A DNA stretch of 64,000 bases from Zwartia vadi (lineage in GTDB: Bacteria; Pseudomonadota; Gammaproteobacteria; Burkholderiales; Burkholderiaceae_B), in the NCBI RefSeq assembly GCF_030410375.1, contig NZ_JAUHHE010000004.1, positions 124,001 through 188,000 of the forward strand, written 5' to 3'. Both the position numbers and the translations under genes were made by a program. Of this stretch, positions 25,502 through 34,360 are shown in pieces. The notes under the pieces were generated by a model. The model had not been told where the DNA came from. It worked only from the letters and a program-made list of their open reading frames with translations, and searched no databases. Within the stretch, counting starts at the first letter, position 1. Each line of letters begins with the position of its first letter.

Positions 25502-26338
25502 TCACCCAATATCGCGCGCAAACAGCTTGGACACGTAGCCATCTGGCCGGTCCATTTCATGCAGCACAGTATAGTGGTTCAGCCCTGGCAAAACATGCAG
25601 GCCAACTGTGCAGCCCTGATTACGCAAATGTGCCGCCATGCGCTCAGACTCACCGATCCAATCCTTCGGTTCCGCGCCACCTACGATGACCTCATAGGCA
25701 ACCTCGGGGGAAAACGGATGGCGAACGGGGCTCAGGACTTGCACATCACTCGGCTTGAGTCTGATTTCCTCATTGACCGAAATCTGTAAAACAGGTTCAA
25801 CATCAAAGACGCCACTAATTAAGTAAGCTTTTTTAATCTTGTGATGTTTGAGTTGAAAAGGGGCACCAGTGTGCGCCAATGTTGCAGCTATGATGTGTGC
25901 ACCCGCTGAATGTCCCGAAACATAGATTTGCTCAGGATCGATCTGCCATGCTTGCGCCTGGCTCTCTACCCATTCCAGTCCACGCTTGGTTTGAGCGACA
26001 ATCTGCTGCACCGTGACAGCGGGGCAGAGGTCGTAGTTCATCACAACGACAGAGCAATCCAATGGCAACACCCCGTTCACAACAAAACTGTAATCCTTTT
26101 TGTCGCGAGCACGCCAGTAACCGCCATGAAAAAACACCATGACAGGACGGTTAGGCTTGCCACAGTAAAAGAAATCCGCATTTTCAAGCGGTCCGTCACC
26201 GAATCTTAGATCATAGCGTCCCGCATACTTTTGACGAGCCTGCTCGCTCAATCGCTCACCGAGCGCGCTAAAGTGCGCAAGCTGCTCGGGCGTGACCGTC
26301 GTGCGGGGGTTGTACTGTTTTTCAATCGCTTCATTCAT
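25502..26338 (-). CDS. Alpha/beta hydrolase, arylformamidase-like
   Basis: Has about 278 residues. The oxyanion-hole motif His-Gly-Gly-Tyr-Trp (71-75) and the nucleophile elbow Gly-His-Ser144-Ala-Gly are the signature of kynurenine formamidase-type (KFA) esterases of the HSL group; the histidine is in LPGLNHYTVLHE. No tryptophan-pathway partners (kynA, kynU) are in the window, so the true substrate may be another ester or amide. An in-frame start at 26401 exists, but AGGAATG precedes the ATG at 26338. The RodZ-like gene begins three bases after its stop, on the same strand. Confidence 0.83.
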   Translation of the reverse strand: MNEAIEKQYNPRTTVTPEQLAHFSALGERLSEQARQKYAGRYDLRFGDGPLENADFFYCGKPNRPVMVFFHGGYWRARDKKDYSFVVNGVLPLDCSVVVMNYDLCPAVTVQQIVAQTKRGLEWVESQAQAWQIDPEQIYVSGHSAGAHIIAATLAHTGAPFQLKHHKIKKAYLISGVFDVEPVLQISVNEEIRLKPSDVQVLSPVRHPFSPEVAYEVIVGGAEPKDWIGESERMAAHLRNQGCTVGLHVLPGLNHYTVLHEMDRPDGYVSKLFARDIG

Positions 26339-26441
26339 CACGACATTCCTATGATTGGTCTCGTTCGTTATCCGCTCGCTCAGCTTGGTTCGAGAGTTCA
26401 TTTGCCGAGCTCGCTTTTATATTTCATTTCAGGCGATTAAT

Positions 26442-27911
26442 CTAGGGAGTGGGTGGGTTCCAGCCGCCGCCTAAAGCCTTGAATAAATCCACACCAGCCT
26501 GGAGACGCAATGCGCGATTCAGAACAAAGGCAAGGTTTGCCTCGTTCTGCACCCGTTGAGCCTCCAGCACATTCAAATAGTCCACATAGCCCGCTTCGTA
26601 GCGTACTGTCGCCAACTCCTGAGCCTTGGTCGCCGCGGCAACCTGCTCAGTCAAGTAATGCTCAGTCTGTAAAGTCTGGTTCACCGATACGAGGGCATCA
26701 CTGACCTCGCCAAAAGCATTTCTTACAACTTTAACGTAATTGCCCAACACTTCTTGCTGCTGCGCCTTGGCGAAATCCAAACGTGCCCTGAGCGAACCTC
26801 CTGTAAATACAGGTTGCAACAAACCGAGACCTGCGGACCACACCGCACTCTGTCCGGACAGAAAAGCACTGAAGTCCACACTCTGCGCGCCAAATAAAGC
26901 GGTCAAAGACAAGGTTGGGAAAAAATTCGCAGTCGCAACACCTATGCGCGCATTCGCCGCCGTTAACTCTTGCTCGACGCGGTTCACATCAGGTCTGCGC
27001 TCAAGCAAAGTCGAGGGTAAGCCAGCAGGTGGCACAGGCGGAATAGGCAAGCCTCGCAAGTCGAGAGGGGCAAGTGTCAACTGCAGCTGCCCCGTCAGGA
27101 TACCGAGTTGATTTTGAACAATCGCGCGTTGACGCGTCAACTCAGAGAGACCGGCCTCGGAAGCTGCTTTCGCGGCACGGGCCTGACTCACATCAATGGG
27201 CGATACCAGACCGCCATCGAGCTTGGCCTGCGCAACCCGTAGCGAGTTTTCTCTGGTTTTAACTGAATTAGTCACCACATCGATTTGCGCATCCAAGGCG
27301 CGCAAACGCAGATAGGTGTTGGCTACCAGAGCGGAAAGTGTCAAACGCACACTGTCCTGCTCATATTGACTCGCAGTGGCCACAGCAGTAGCCGATTCGA
27401 TATTGCGACGCACGCGGCCCCAGACATCGATTTCATACGACGTCACCACACCCAACTGCGCTGTATTGGTTTGGAAACCGACCCCCGAGGGATTGACTGA
27501 AGTACCAGTCGAGGCGCGCGTCCCTGAAGCAGTTAGATTAACAGTCGGATATAACGCCGCACCCGCTTGTCGGGCGAGCGCTTGAGCCTGTCCTAGACGC
27601 GCGACAGCGATCTGTATATCCGCATTATTTTTTTGTGCGCTGACAATCAAATCATTTAAAACAGGATCGTTAAACAAAGTCCACCACTCTTTCATCACCT
27701 CGGCACTGGGCGATCGTGGCGCTTGATTCACGCTCGTGACGGCCACAGACTGGCTGGCGACTTGCGATGGTGTGCGATAGGCATCAGGCAGTTCGACTGC
27801 GGGACGCTCATAGTCTGGTCCAAGCAAACACCCTGACAGCATGCCCGTCAAGGCGCAGACGCCTGCGAACCGAGTGATGCATTGCCTTGCGGAGCCCTTA
27901 CGATGCGTCAT
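26442..27911 (-). CDS. RND outer-membrane factor lipoprotein (NodT/OprM-like), system 2
   Basis: Channel protein of about 489 residues. It starts with a lipoprotein signal (FAGVCALTGMLSGC, lipobox Leu-Ser-Gly-Cys), then GPDYERPAVELPDAYR. The two repeats include WWTLFNDPVLNDLIVSAQ and LPSTLLERRPDVNRVEQEL; the C-terminus ends ALGGGWNPPTP. In-frame extension to 28061 is possible, but ATG 27911 puts the signal peptide at the front. The start overlaps the permease stop by 14 bases. Last gene of the second efflux operon, 103 bases from the arylformamidase-like gene. Confidence 0.92.
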   Translation of the reverse strand: MTHRKGSARQCITRFAGVCALTGMLSGCLLGPDYERPAVELPDAYRTPSQVASQSVAVTSVNQAPRSPSAEVMKEWWTLFNDPVLNDLIVSAQKNNADIQIAVARLGQAQALARQAGAALYPTVNLTASGTRASTGTSVNPSGVGFQTNTAQLGVVTSYEIDVWGRVRRNIESATAVATASQYEQDSVRLTLSALVANTYLRLRALDAQIDVVTNSVKTRENSLRVAQAKLDGGLVSPIDVSQARAAKAASEAGLSELTRQRAIVQNQLGILTGQLQLTLAPLDLRGLPIPPVPPAGLPSTLLERRPDVNRVEQELTAANARIGVATANFFPTLSLTALFGAQSVDFSAFLSGQSAVWSAGLGLLQPVFTGGSLRARLDFAKAQQQEVLGNYVKVVRNAFGEVSDALVSVNQTLQTEHYLTEQVAAATKAQELATVRYEAGYVDYLNVLEAQRVQNEANLAFVLNRALRLQAGVDLFKALGGGWNPPTP

Positions 27912-30900
27912 GTTTATTCTCCGACACAGGTGGCTCCGTTTCATTTTGATGAGCAGAGGACTTGGGCTCCTGAGGGCTTGGCTGCTTGTTCTTCCTTGAA
28001 AGCCAAGTAAAAAACATTGGGACAAAAATGGTCGCGATAAAAGTCGAGGCCAGCATGCCACCGAAAACTCCCGTACCCATAGACTGGCGGGCTGCTGCGC
28101 CCGCCCCCGTCGAGATCACCAACGGAAACACCCCAAGAATGAAAGCCAGCGAAGTCATCACAATCGGTCTGAAACGCAAGCGGGCCGCAGTGAGTGCGGC
28201 ATCCATCGTGCTCATCCCCTGCGCGCGTTTTTGAGAGGCGAACTCCACAACCAAAATGGCGTTTTTCGCTGAAAGCCCGATCAGCACCAACAAGCCAATC
28301 TGAAAATAAATATCGTTCGGCATCCCACGCAGCAAGACCGCAAGCAACGCGCCAAACAAGGCAAACGGCACAGCCAGCAGCACCGCGATCGGCAAGGACC
28401 AGCGCTCATACTGCGCAGCGAGAATCAAGAACACCATCACGATGCCAAACATGAATGCCAAGCCAGACGCGTCGCCCGTACGAATTTGCTGATAGGCCTG
28501 TCCCGCCCAGGCTAGCTCATAGCCTGTCGGCAAGGTGGCGCGCGCTGTTTCTTGAACGATGTTGATCGCCTCGCCAGAGCTGATTCCCTGAACAGCACTA
28601 CCAAGCACTTTGGCGGCCAGAAAGCCATTAAAACGCTCAAGCTGCTCAGGTCCCACCACTTGATTCACCGAAATCAGTGCAGACACAGGTACCATGCCGC
28701 CATTATTGGCGCGTACATAAATCTGACCAAGATCGGTCGGCTCAGTTCGGTACTGCGAATCGGCCTGCATCTGCACGCGATAGGTGCGTCCATTCAAATT
28801 AAAGTCGTTGACATACAAGGCACCCATCGTGGCTTGAAGACTTAAATAAACATCTGCCACGGGTATGCCGAGTGACAACGCTTTGGCCTCATCGACCTCG
28901 ACATACAGTTGAGGCGCAGTCGGTCTGAAAAAAGTATTAATCCCTGTCAGCTTGGGTTGCTTTTTGAGCTCCTCGGTAAAGTTGTTCACCACCTTCGCCA
29001 ACTCAGTGACGGATGGTTCGCCTTTGGACTGCACGTAAAACTCAAAACCACCTGCCGAACCCAAGCCGCGAATAGGCGGCGGATTAAAAACCAAGGCCAT
29101 ACCATCGGACAAACTCATACCAACACCCGTGAATTTCCTGGCGAGTTGCTCGGACGATGACGTGCGCTCATCCCAGTCTTTGAGCGGAATAAAAATCGTC
29201 CCGGCATTGGCCTTGTTGCCACCGCCAATGATGTCTCGACCGGCAATCACAAACACACGCGCGACACCCGGGTCCTGGACCACGCGTTTCTGAAACGTAT
29301 CGCCTGTTTGTTCCGTGCGCTGAAGACTCGCACCATCGGGCAGCACAAGGGCGCTAATTAGATAGCCTTGATCTTCGGCCGGTACAAACCCGCCCGGCAC
29401 CAGACGAAACATCACAAAGCATCCAACTAGAATCGCACCAAATACTGTGGTGCCAATCACTCTGTGATGCAAAGTCTTGTCGACGAGTTTGGTGTACTGA
29501 CGGGTAAACGAGGCGAAGCCGCGATTGAACCATCCAAAGCCTTTCGACTGGTGCAAACCTGGCTTGAGCAAGACAGCACACAAAGCCGGCGTCAACGTCA
29601 AGGCGACAATTCCGGAGAGGATCACAGCAAGAGCCACCGTCACCGCGAACTGCTGGTAAAGAGTACCGGCAATCCCGCCTAAAAACGCGACCGGAATAAA
29701 CACGGCAGACAGCACAAGCACGATCGCCACCACAGCGCCAGACACCTCTCGCATTGCCTCGTAGGCAGCTTCTTTGGGTGACAGATTGCGCTCGGTCATT
29801 AAACGCTCGACGTTCTCCAGAACCACAATGGCATCATCCACCACGATGCCAATCGACAAGACCATCGCAAACAGAGTCAGGGTATTGATCGAAAAACCAA
29901 ATACCCACAAGCCTGCAAACGTCCCGATCAGAGAAACTGGTACTGCGATGAGCGGAATCAACGTGGCACGCCAATTCTGTAAGAACAGATACACCACCAG
30001 ACCCACAAGAATCATGGCCTCGAACAAGGTCTTAATCACCTCGTTAATCGAAGCAGTGACAAATTTTGTCGTATCAAAAGGAATGACATATTCGATGCCA
30101 GGCGGAAATTTTTTCTCTAATTCCTGCATCTTTTTGCGGACACTTTCTGCAACGGCCAGTGCGTTCGCGTTCGACTGTAAATACGTCGCAACAAGCGCAA
30201 CAGGCTGACCAACCAGCTTAGTGTTGGCGTCGTAGTCCGCCGCACCAAGCTCGATACGCGCGATATCTTTGAGTCTGAGCGTACCGCTCGCGCCGTCTGA
30301 ACGGATCACGATGTCGCCGAATTGCTCGGGCGTGACCAACCTTCCCTTGGCCGTCACGGTATAGACGAGCTGCTGACCCTGGGGTGCTGGCTCTTGGCCA
30401 ATCTTACCTGCAACGTTCTGTTTATTTTGAGCGGCGATGGCCGCTGCGACATCTGGTGCAGTGATTCCAAGCTGCGCCATCCGGTCGGGTTTGAGCCAGA
30501 TGCGCATGGAATAATCTTTCGCTCCCAAAATCTGGGCATCCCCCACCCCCGGCAAACGCTTGAGCTCATCAACGATATTGACCAGAGCATAATTAGAGAG
30601 GTAGAGGTTGGAGAACTCCTCTGTGGGAGAAGTAATCGCGGTCACCAGCAAAATATCATTTGACCGTTTTTGCGCCGTGACGCCGAACTGGCGGACAATG
30701 TCCGGGAGCCTTGGCTCGGCGATTTTGACGCGGTTGTTGACGTTAACCGTCGCAGTATCAATATCCGTTCCAACCTCGAAGGTCGCCGTGATCACTAACG
30801 AACCATTCGACTGGGCACTCGAATTGAAATACAGCAAGTTCTCAACGCCGGACAACTGCTCCTCGATCGGTCCCGCGACAGTGCGCGTCAGTGTCTCGGT

Positions 30901-31065
30901 CGATGCACCTGGATAGTTTGCCGTGATGATGACGGTAGGTGGTGCGATCTGAGGATACTGCGCAATAGGCAAGCCGCGCACGGCCATCAAGCCCGCGATC
31001 ACGATTGTGATGGAAATCACCGCCGAAAAAATCGGCCGGCCGATAAAAAAACTGGAGAAACTCAT
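27898..31065 (-). CDS. RND efflux permease, HAE1 family (AcrB/MexF-like), system 2
   Basis: Proton-driven multidrug pump of 1055 residues. The start SFSSFFIGRPIFSAVISI, the TM4 proton relay GIVVDDAIVVLENVE (two aspartates near residue 405), and the late GLSAKNAILVVEFA and FRPIVMTSLAFILG are canonical for AcrB-type pumps. It is much closer to standard AcrB than the system 1 permease, which lacks the ASTETL/VENLLYF-type N-terminal porter motif. The start overlaps the adaptor stop by four bases (ATGA), with AGGATG upstream. The operon order adaptor-permease-outer-membrane factor is the usual one. Substrates are unknown. Confidence 0.93.
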   Translation of the reverse strand: MSFSSFFIGRPIFSAVISITIVIAGLMAVRGLPIAQYPQIAPPTVIITANYPGASTETLTRTVAGPIEEQLSGVENLLYFNSSAQSNGSLVITATFEVGTDIDTATVNVNNRVKIAEPRLPDIVRQFGVTAQKRSNDILLVTAITSPTEEFSNLYLSNYALVNIVDELKRLPGVGDAQILGAKDYSMRIWLKPDRMAQLGITAPDVAAAIAAQNKQNVAGKIGQEPAPQGQQLVYTVTAKGRLVTPEQFGDIVIRSDGASGTLRLKDIARIELGAADYDANTKLVGQPVALVATYLQSNANALAVAESVRKKMQELEKKFPPGIEYVIPFDTTKFVTASINEVIKTLFEAMILVGLVVYLFLQNWRATLIPLIAVPVSLIGTFAGLWVFGFSINTLTLFAMVLSIGIVVDDAIVVLENVERLMTERNLSPKEAAYEAMREVSGAVVAIVLVLSAVFIPVAFLGGIAGTLYQQFAVTVALAVILSGIVALTLTPALCAVLLKPGLHQSKGFGWFNRGFASFTRQYTKLVDKTLHHRVIGTTVFGAILVGCFVMFRLVPGGFVPAEDQGYLISALVLPDGASLQRTEQTGDTFQKRVVQDPGVARVFVIAGRDIIGGGNKANAGTIFIPLKDWDERTSSSEQLARKFTGVGMSLSDGMALVFNPPPIRGLGSAGGFEFYVQSKGEPSVTELAKVVNNFTEELKKQPKLTGINTFFRPTAPQLYVEVDEAKALSLGIPVADVYLSLQATMGALYVNDFNLNGRTYRVQMQADSQYRTEPTDLGQIYVRANNGGMVPVSALISVNQVVGPEQLERFNGFLAAKVLGSAVQGISSGEAINIVQETARATLPTGYELAWAGQAYQQIRTGDASGLAFMFGIVMVFLILAAQYERWSLPIAVLLAVPFALFGALLAVLLRGMPNDIYFQIGLLVLIGLSAKNAILVVEFASQKRAQGMSTMDAALTAARLRFRPIVMTSLAFILGVFPLVISTGAGAAARQSMGTGVFGGMLASTFIATIFVPMFFTWLSRKNKQPSPQEPKSSAHQNETEPPVSENKHDAS

Positions 31066-32267
31066 CGACCATCCTTTTGTGCTGCCGCCTGATTGGGCGA
31101 TGAGGATGGCGCGGTACCAGGCGAGGCTTGGGCAAGCGGCACGACGGTGGGTTTGACCACAGAACCTGGACGGATTTTGATGAGTTGATCCGTCACGACA
31201 CGATCACCCGCTTTTAAACCGGACAATACAATCCAGTTTTTACCAGACCACTTGCCAACCTTGATGGGTGTTGGCACCACTTTGTTTTCAGCACCGACAG
31301 TCCAGACCATAAAGCCGCGTTCGCTTTGGATCACAGCAGCCTGGGGCACTAAAAATACGTTTTCCTGCATCCCTGTTGTGATGCGAATGCGCAAAAACTG
31401 ACCCGGCAAAATTTCACTTTTGGGATTGGGAAATTCGGCGCGCATTTGCTGCGTACCGAGTTTGGGATCGATAAAGGTGGATTGAAAATTTAATCTGCCT
31501 TGCTCAGGATAGACTTGTCCATTCGGCAGTAACAACTCCACACCTGTTTTCAACTTTGGATCTAAACGGCCTCCAGGCAATTGTGCGGTATCGCTGGTGG
31601 ACAACCCAAAACGCACCCAGATCGGATTGATCTGATAGATTGAGGTCAGCAAACCCGCATCGCCCGTGCTGGAAATCAGATTACCCTCGGAGCGCAATGC
31701 ACGCCCGGAAATACCGCTAACAGGAGCTGTGACAGTCGTCCACTTCAGATTCAGTTGAGCCGTCTTCAAGGTCGCCTGCGCGATCTCGTTAATCGAGGTT
31801 GCATCATCGAACTCTTTGCGACTCACGGCCTGTTTGCTGTAAAGCAGCTTAAGACGTGCAGCCTCGCGGGCAGTTTGCTTAGCGCGCGCCTGAGCTTCTT
31901 CGAGCGTAATTTTAAAGGGCTCTGGATCGATCTGAAAAAGCGGCTGACCCGCCTCAACGGGGCTGCCTTCCTCATACAGACGCTTGAGCAAGATCCCGTT
32001 CACCCGTGCACGAACCTCTGTTTCCTTGGCACCCTCTGCTTGTGCCGTGACTTCCAGCACATTGGGGAGATTGGTGGGCTGAGCCTCAATCACCGATACT
32101 GGCAAGGGACCCTGCGGTCCTGCTGGCTGAGCCTGAAGCCCGCCACCCGACACTACGCAAAGCAGCGCAAGTATGAACGTGTAACTTACCTGACGCGACA
32201 GATTCAAGATCTGCCAATTTTTCTTTAATAAATAGTTTGGTACTGTTTTGTGCACTGCACCGATCAT
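31062..32267 (-). CDS. RND periplasmic adaptor (AcrA/MexE-like), system 2
   Basis: Has about 401 residues. A signal or anchor segment is followed by the lipoyl half TEVRARVNGILLKRLYEEGSPVEAGQPLFQIDP, a hairpin with the AcrA-like LYSKQAVSRKEFDDA, the second lipoyl half VTAPVSGISGRALRSEG, and a beta-barrel domain. The C-terminal tail is Pro/Ser/Ala-rich. ATG 32267 is chosen; TTG 32288 is in frame upstream. First gene of efflux operon 2. No regulator gene adjoins it, unlike most AcrAB or MexEF loci. Confidence 0.92.
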   Translation of the reverse strand: MIGAVHKTVPNYLLKKNWQILNLSRQVSYTFILALLCVVSGGGLQAQPAGPQGPLPVSVIEAQPTNLPNVLEVTAQAEGAKETEVRARVNGILLKRLYEEGSPVEAGQPLFQIDPEPFKITLEEAQARAKQTAREAARLKLLYSKQAVSRKEFDDATSINEIAQATLKTAQLNLKWTTVTAPVSGISGRALRSEGNLISSTGDAGLLTSIYQINPIWVRFGLSTSDTAQLPGGRLDPKLKTGVELLLPNGQVYPEQGRLNFQSTFIDPKLGTQQMRAEFPNPKSEILPGQFLRIRITTGMQENVFLVPQAAVIQSERGFMVWTVGAENKVVPTPIKVGKWSGKNWIVLSGLKAGDRVVTDQLIKIRPGSVVKPTVVPLAQASPGTAPSSSPNQAAAQKDGR

Positions 32268-32322
32268 GTGGGATTCCCGAACATTCAAGCAATCTTACGA
32301 TTCTATACGGGTAAACCCAAAT

Positions 32323-32344
32323 ATTCTGGCCAAAAGGCCAGAAT
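32323..32344. repeat. Perfect 9-bp inverted repeat between dehydrogenase and efflux operon 2
   Basis: ATTCTGGCC-AAAA-GGCCAGAAT is a perfect stem of nine base pairs with a four-base loop. Read on the minus strand it lies about 44 bases past the stop of the dehydrogenase gene and 56 bases before the adaptor start. It is followed by ATATTTGGGTTT, a weak T-rich stretch, so it may be an intrinsic terminator for the dehydrogenase or an operator for the efflux operon. A short GGGT-AA-ACCC repeat adjoins it at 32310-32319. Confidence 0.5.
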
Positions 32345-32387
32345 TCCCAAGAAAACGACCTCAAATACACCCATCACTAAATAAAAT

Positions 32388-33473
32388 TTATTTTAGATTG
32401 CGGCAAATGGCTTGGGTCACATCCGAACAGGAAGCCTGGCCACCTAAATCCCGTGGAATTGCCTTGCCTTGAGACAGCGTGAGTTCCACTGCGCGCTCAA
32501 TACGGCCTGCAGCGTCGATGAGACTCTCATCCAGATGACGGTCCCCGAGCCAGCGCAGCATAAAGGAACCTGACAACACTGTTGCCAGGGGGCTGGCGAC
32601 ATTCAGACCGGCGATATCCGGCGCTGAACCATGCGCGCCTTGAAATAAGCCATGTTGATCACCCAGCTCGCCTGACGGGGCAATACCCATGCCTCCCACT
32701 GTGGCTGCGCCCAGATCTGAAATGATGTCCCCAAACATATTTTCGGCCACAATGACGTCGTAAAACTCGGGTCGCTTGACCAGATGCACAGTCATGGCAT
32801 CGACGTATGAATAATCAATCGCTACATCAGGATAGCTCTGGGCCACTTCCTCGCAAATTGATCTGAAAAAAGCATAGCTTCGCAAAATATTGGCTTTGTC
32901 GCACACCGTCATCCGACGCTTGTGATCCATCGGTGCGCCACCGCGCTTTAGAGACAACTCAAAGGCAAACTTGGCGATCCGCTCAATACCCTTGCGTGTC
33001 ATCACCAGCGTCTCCGTTGCAACCTCGCCTCGCAACAAGACGCCTGCACCCCGGCTGGCATACAGACCTTCAGTATTCTCCCGGACAATAATGTAGTCAA
33101 TGTCGCCTGCCTGGCGATTTTTCAGTGGAGAGAAGTCTCCTTGATACAGACGGATCGGCCGCACATTTGCGTACAGATCGAGCTTGAACCGGAGCTGCAA
33201 GTGCAAATCATTTCCAACCTCTGTGCCATCCGGATACGTCACATCTGGCAAGCCGGCCGCACCATGAAGCATGGCATGCGCGCTCTGACACGCGGCATAT
33301 GTTTCCTCAGGCAGGACAAAACCGGACTTCAAATAGTGCGAAGCACCGCCTGGCAGATCATTGAAATCCATCACGCCAGAACCCAACGCCTCCTTGAGCA
33401 CGGTTACCGTCGCACTGCAAACCTCCGGCCCGATGCCATCGCCCTCTATTGTCGCAATCTGGTACTTAGCCAT
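32388..33473 (-). CDS. Isocitrate/isopropylmalate dehydrogenase family protein (second copy)
   Basis: PF00180 beta-decarboxylating dehydrogenase of 361 residues. Visible are IATIEGDGIGPEVC, the arginine region LYANVRPIRLY, IIVRENTEGLYASRG, the catalytic lysine in VCDKANILR, the metal aspartates in MFGDIISDLGA and GAHGSAPDIAGLN. Because leuCD are absent nearby it may be a tartrate- or isopropylmalate-type enzyme with another substrate. It differs clearly from the copy at 10172-11233. GGAGA precedes the ATG. It diverges from the DsbA-like gene. Confidence 0.85.
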   Translation of the reverse strand: MAKYQIATIEGDGIGPEVCSATVTVLKEALGSGVMDFNDLPGGASHYLKSGFVLPEETYAACQSAHAMLHGAAGLPDVTYPDGTEVGNDLHLQLRFKLDLYANVRPIRLYQGDFSPLKNRQAGDIDYIIVRENTEGLYASRGAGVLLRGEVATETLVMTRKGIERIAKFAFELSLKRGGAPMDHKRRMTVCDKANILRSYAFFRSICEEVAQSYPDVAIDYSYVDAMTVHLVKRPEFYDVIVAENMFGDIISDLGAATVGGMGIAPSGELGDQHGLFQGAHGSAPDIAGLNVASPLATVLSGSFMLRWLGDRHLDESLIDAAGRIERAVELTLSQGKAIPRDLGGQASCSDVTQAICRNLK

Positions 33474-33622
33474 TTAACTGATGTCTCCAATATTTAATTT
33501 TCGGGTCAACCCTTTTTATCAGGCATAGGCCCTCTCTCGTTTTGCACGCGTAGTATATGTTTACAATGACTTGGCGTCAGTTTCACTCTTTTCAGAATCG
33601 CTCTCATCCTACAGGAACTCAT

Positions 33623-34285
33623 ATGGCCATCAAGATCGACTATGTCTCGGATATTGCCTGTCCCTGGTGTGCCGTTGGGCTGGGCGGCCTGGAAATCGCC
33701 CTTAAAAACATCGGCGAAACGATCCCAGTTGAGATTCATTTCCAACCTTTCGAACTCAATCCTCAGATGCCGCCAGGCGGTCAGGAAGTGTTTGAACATC
33801 TGACCCAAAAATACGGCAAAACAGTTGCAGAGGTACGTGCAACCCAGGAAAACATCAAGGCCCGTGCAGCAGCCGTCGGCTACCCTTTTCATCCTGAGGG
33901 TCGCAAACATGTCTACAACACGTTTGACGCGCATCGTTTGCTTTACTGGGCAGGTTTGGAACACGGCCCTGCCGCGCAGCACAAGCTCAAACGCGAACTC
34001 CTCATCACCTACTTTCAGTTAGCCGTCGATCTCGATGACAAAAACAACCTGCTCGCAGCGGTCGAACGCGCGGGACTCGATCCGGTTCGCGCTAAAAATA
34101 TTCTGGACAACGAGACTTTCAAGACTGAGGTGCGTGCGCAACAACAGAAATACACCAGCATGGGGATCCATTCTGTCCCCTCCATCATCATTAACGACCA
34201 GTATCTGTTGCAAGGTGCGCAACCACCCGAGGCATTCGAACAAGCCCTGCGTCAAATTGCCGCCGAAAGCGCCGAAAAAATTTAA
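33623..34285 (+). CDS. DsbA-family (FrnE-like) thioredoxin-fold oxidoreductase
   Basis: Has about 220 residues. The active site is Cys13-Pro-Trp-Cys16 right after the first beta strand, with the alpha-helical insertion of the FrnE/HCCA-isomerase group and cis-proline in HSVPSIIIND. No signal peptide is present, so it works in the cytoplasm, as a disulfide or glutathione-dependent oxidoreductase or isomerase. AGGAACTC precedes ATG 33623; a longer in-frame start at 33557 has no such site. It is followed by the SDR gene after 75 bases. Confidence 0.87.
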   Translation: MAIKIDYVSDIACPWCAVGLGGLEIALKNIGETIPVEIHFQPFELNPQMPPGGQEVFEHLTQKYGKTVAEVRATQENIKARAAAVGYPFHPEGRKHVYNTFDAHRLLYWAGLEHGPAAQHKLKRELLITYFQLAVDLDDKNNLLAAVERAGLDPVRAKNILDNETFKTEVRAQQQKYTSMGIHSVPSIIINDQYLLQGAQPPEAFEQALRQIAAESAEKI

Positions 34286-34360
34286 ACCAGTTCGACTCAC
34301 TTTTTTCATTCATTCATCACTCGATCACTCAGATTTCGAGCTAAAGTACGGAGACTTGAC

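Noticed and set aside
33506..33982. Minus-strand frame of 158 codons
   Set aside because: Antisense to the DsbA-like gene, which has a CPWC site and ribosome site.
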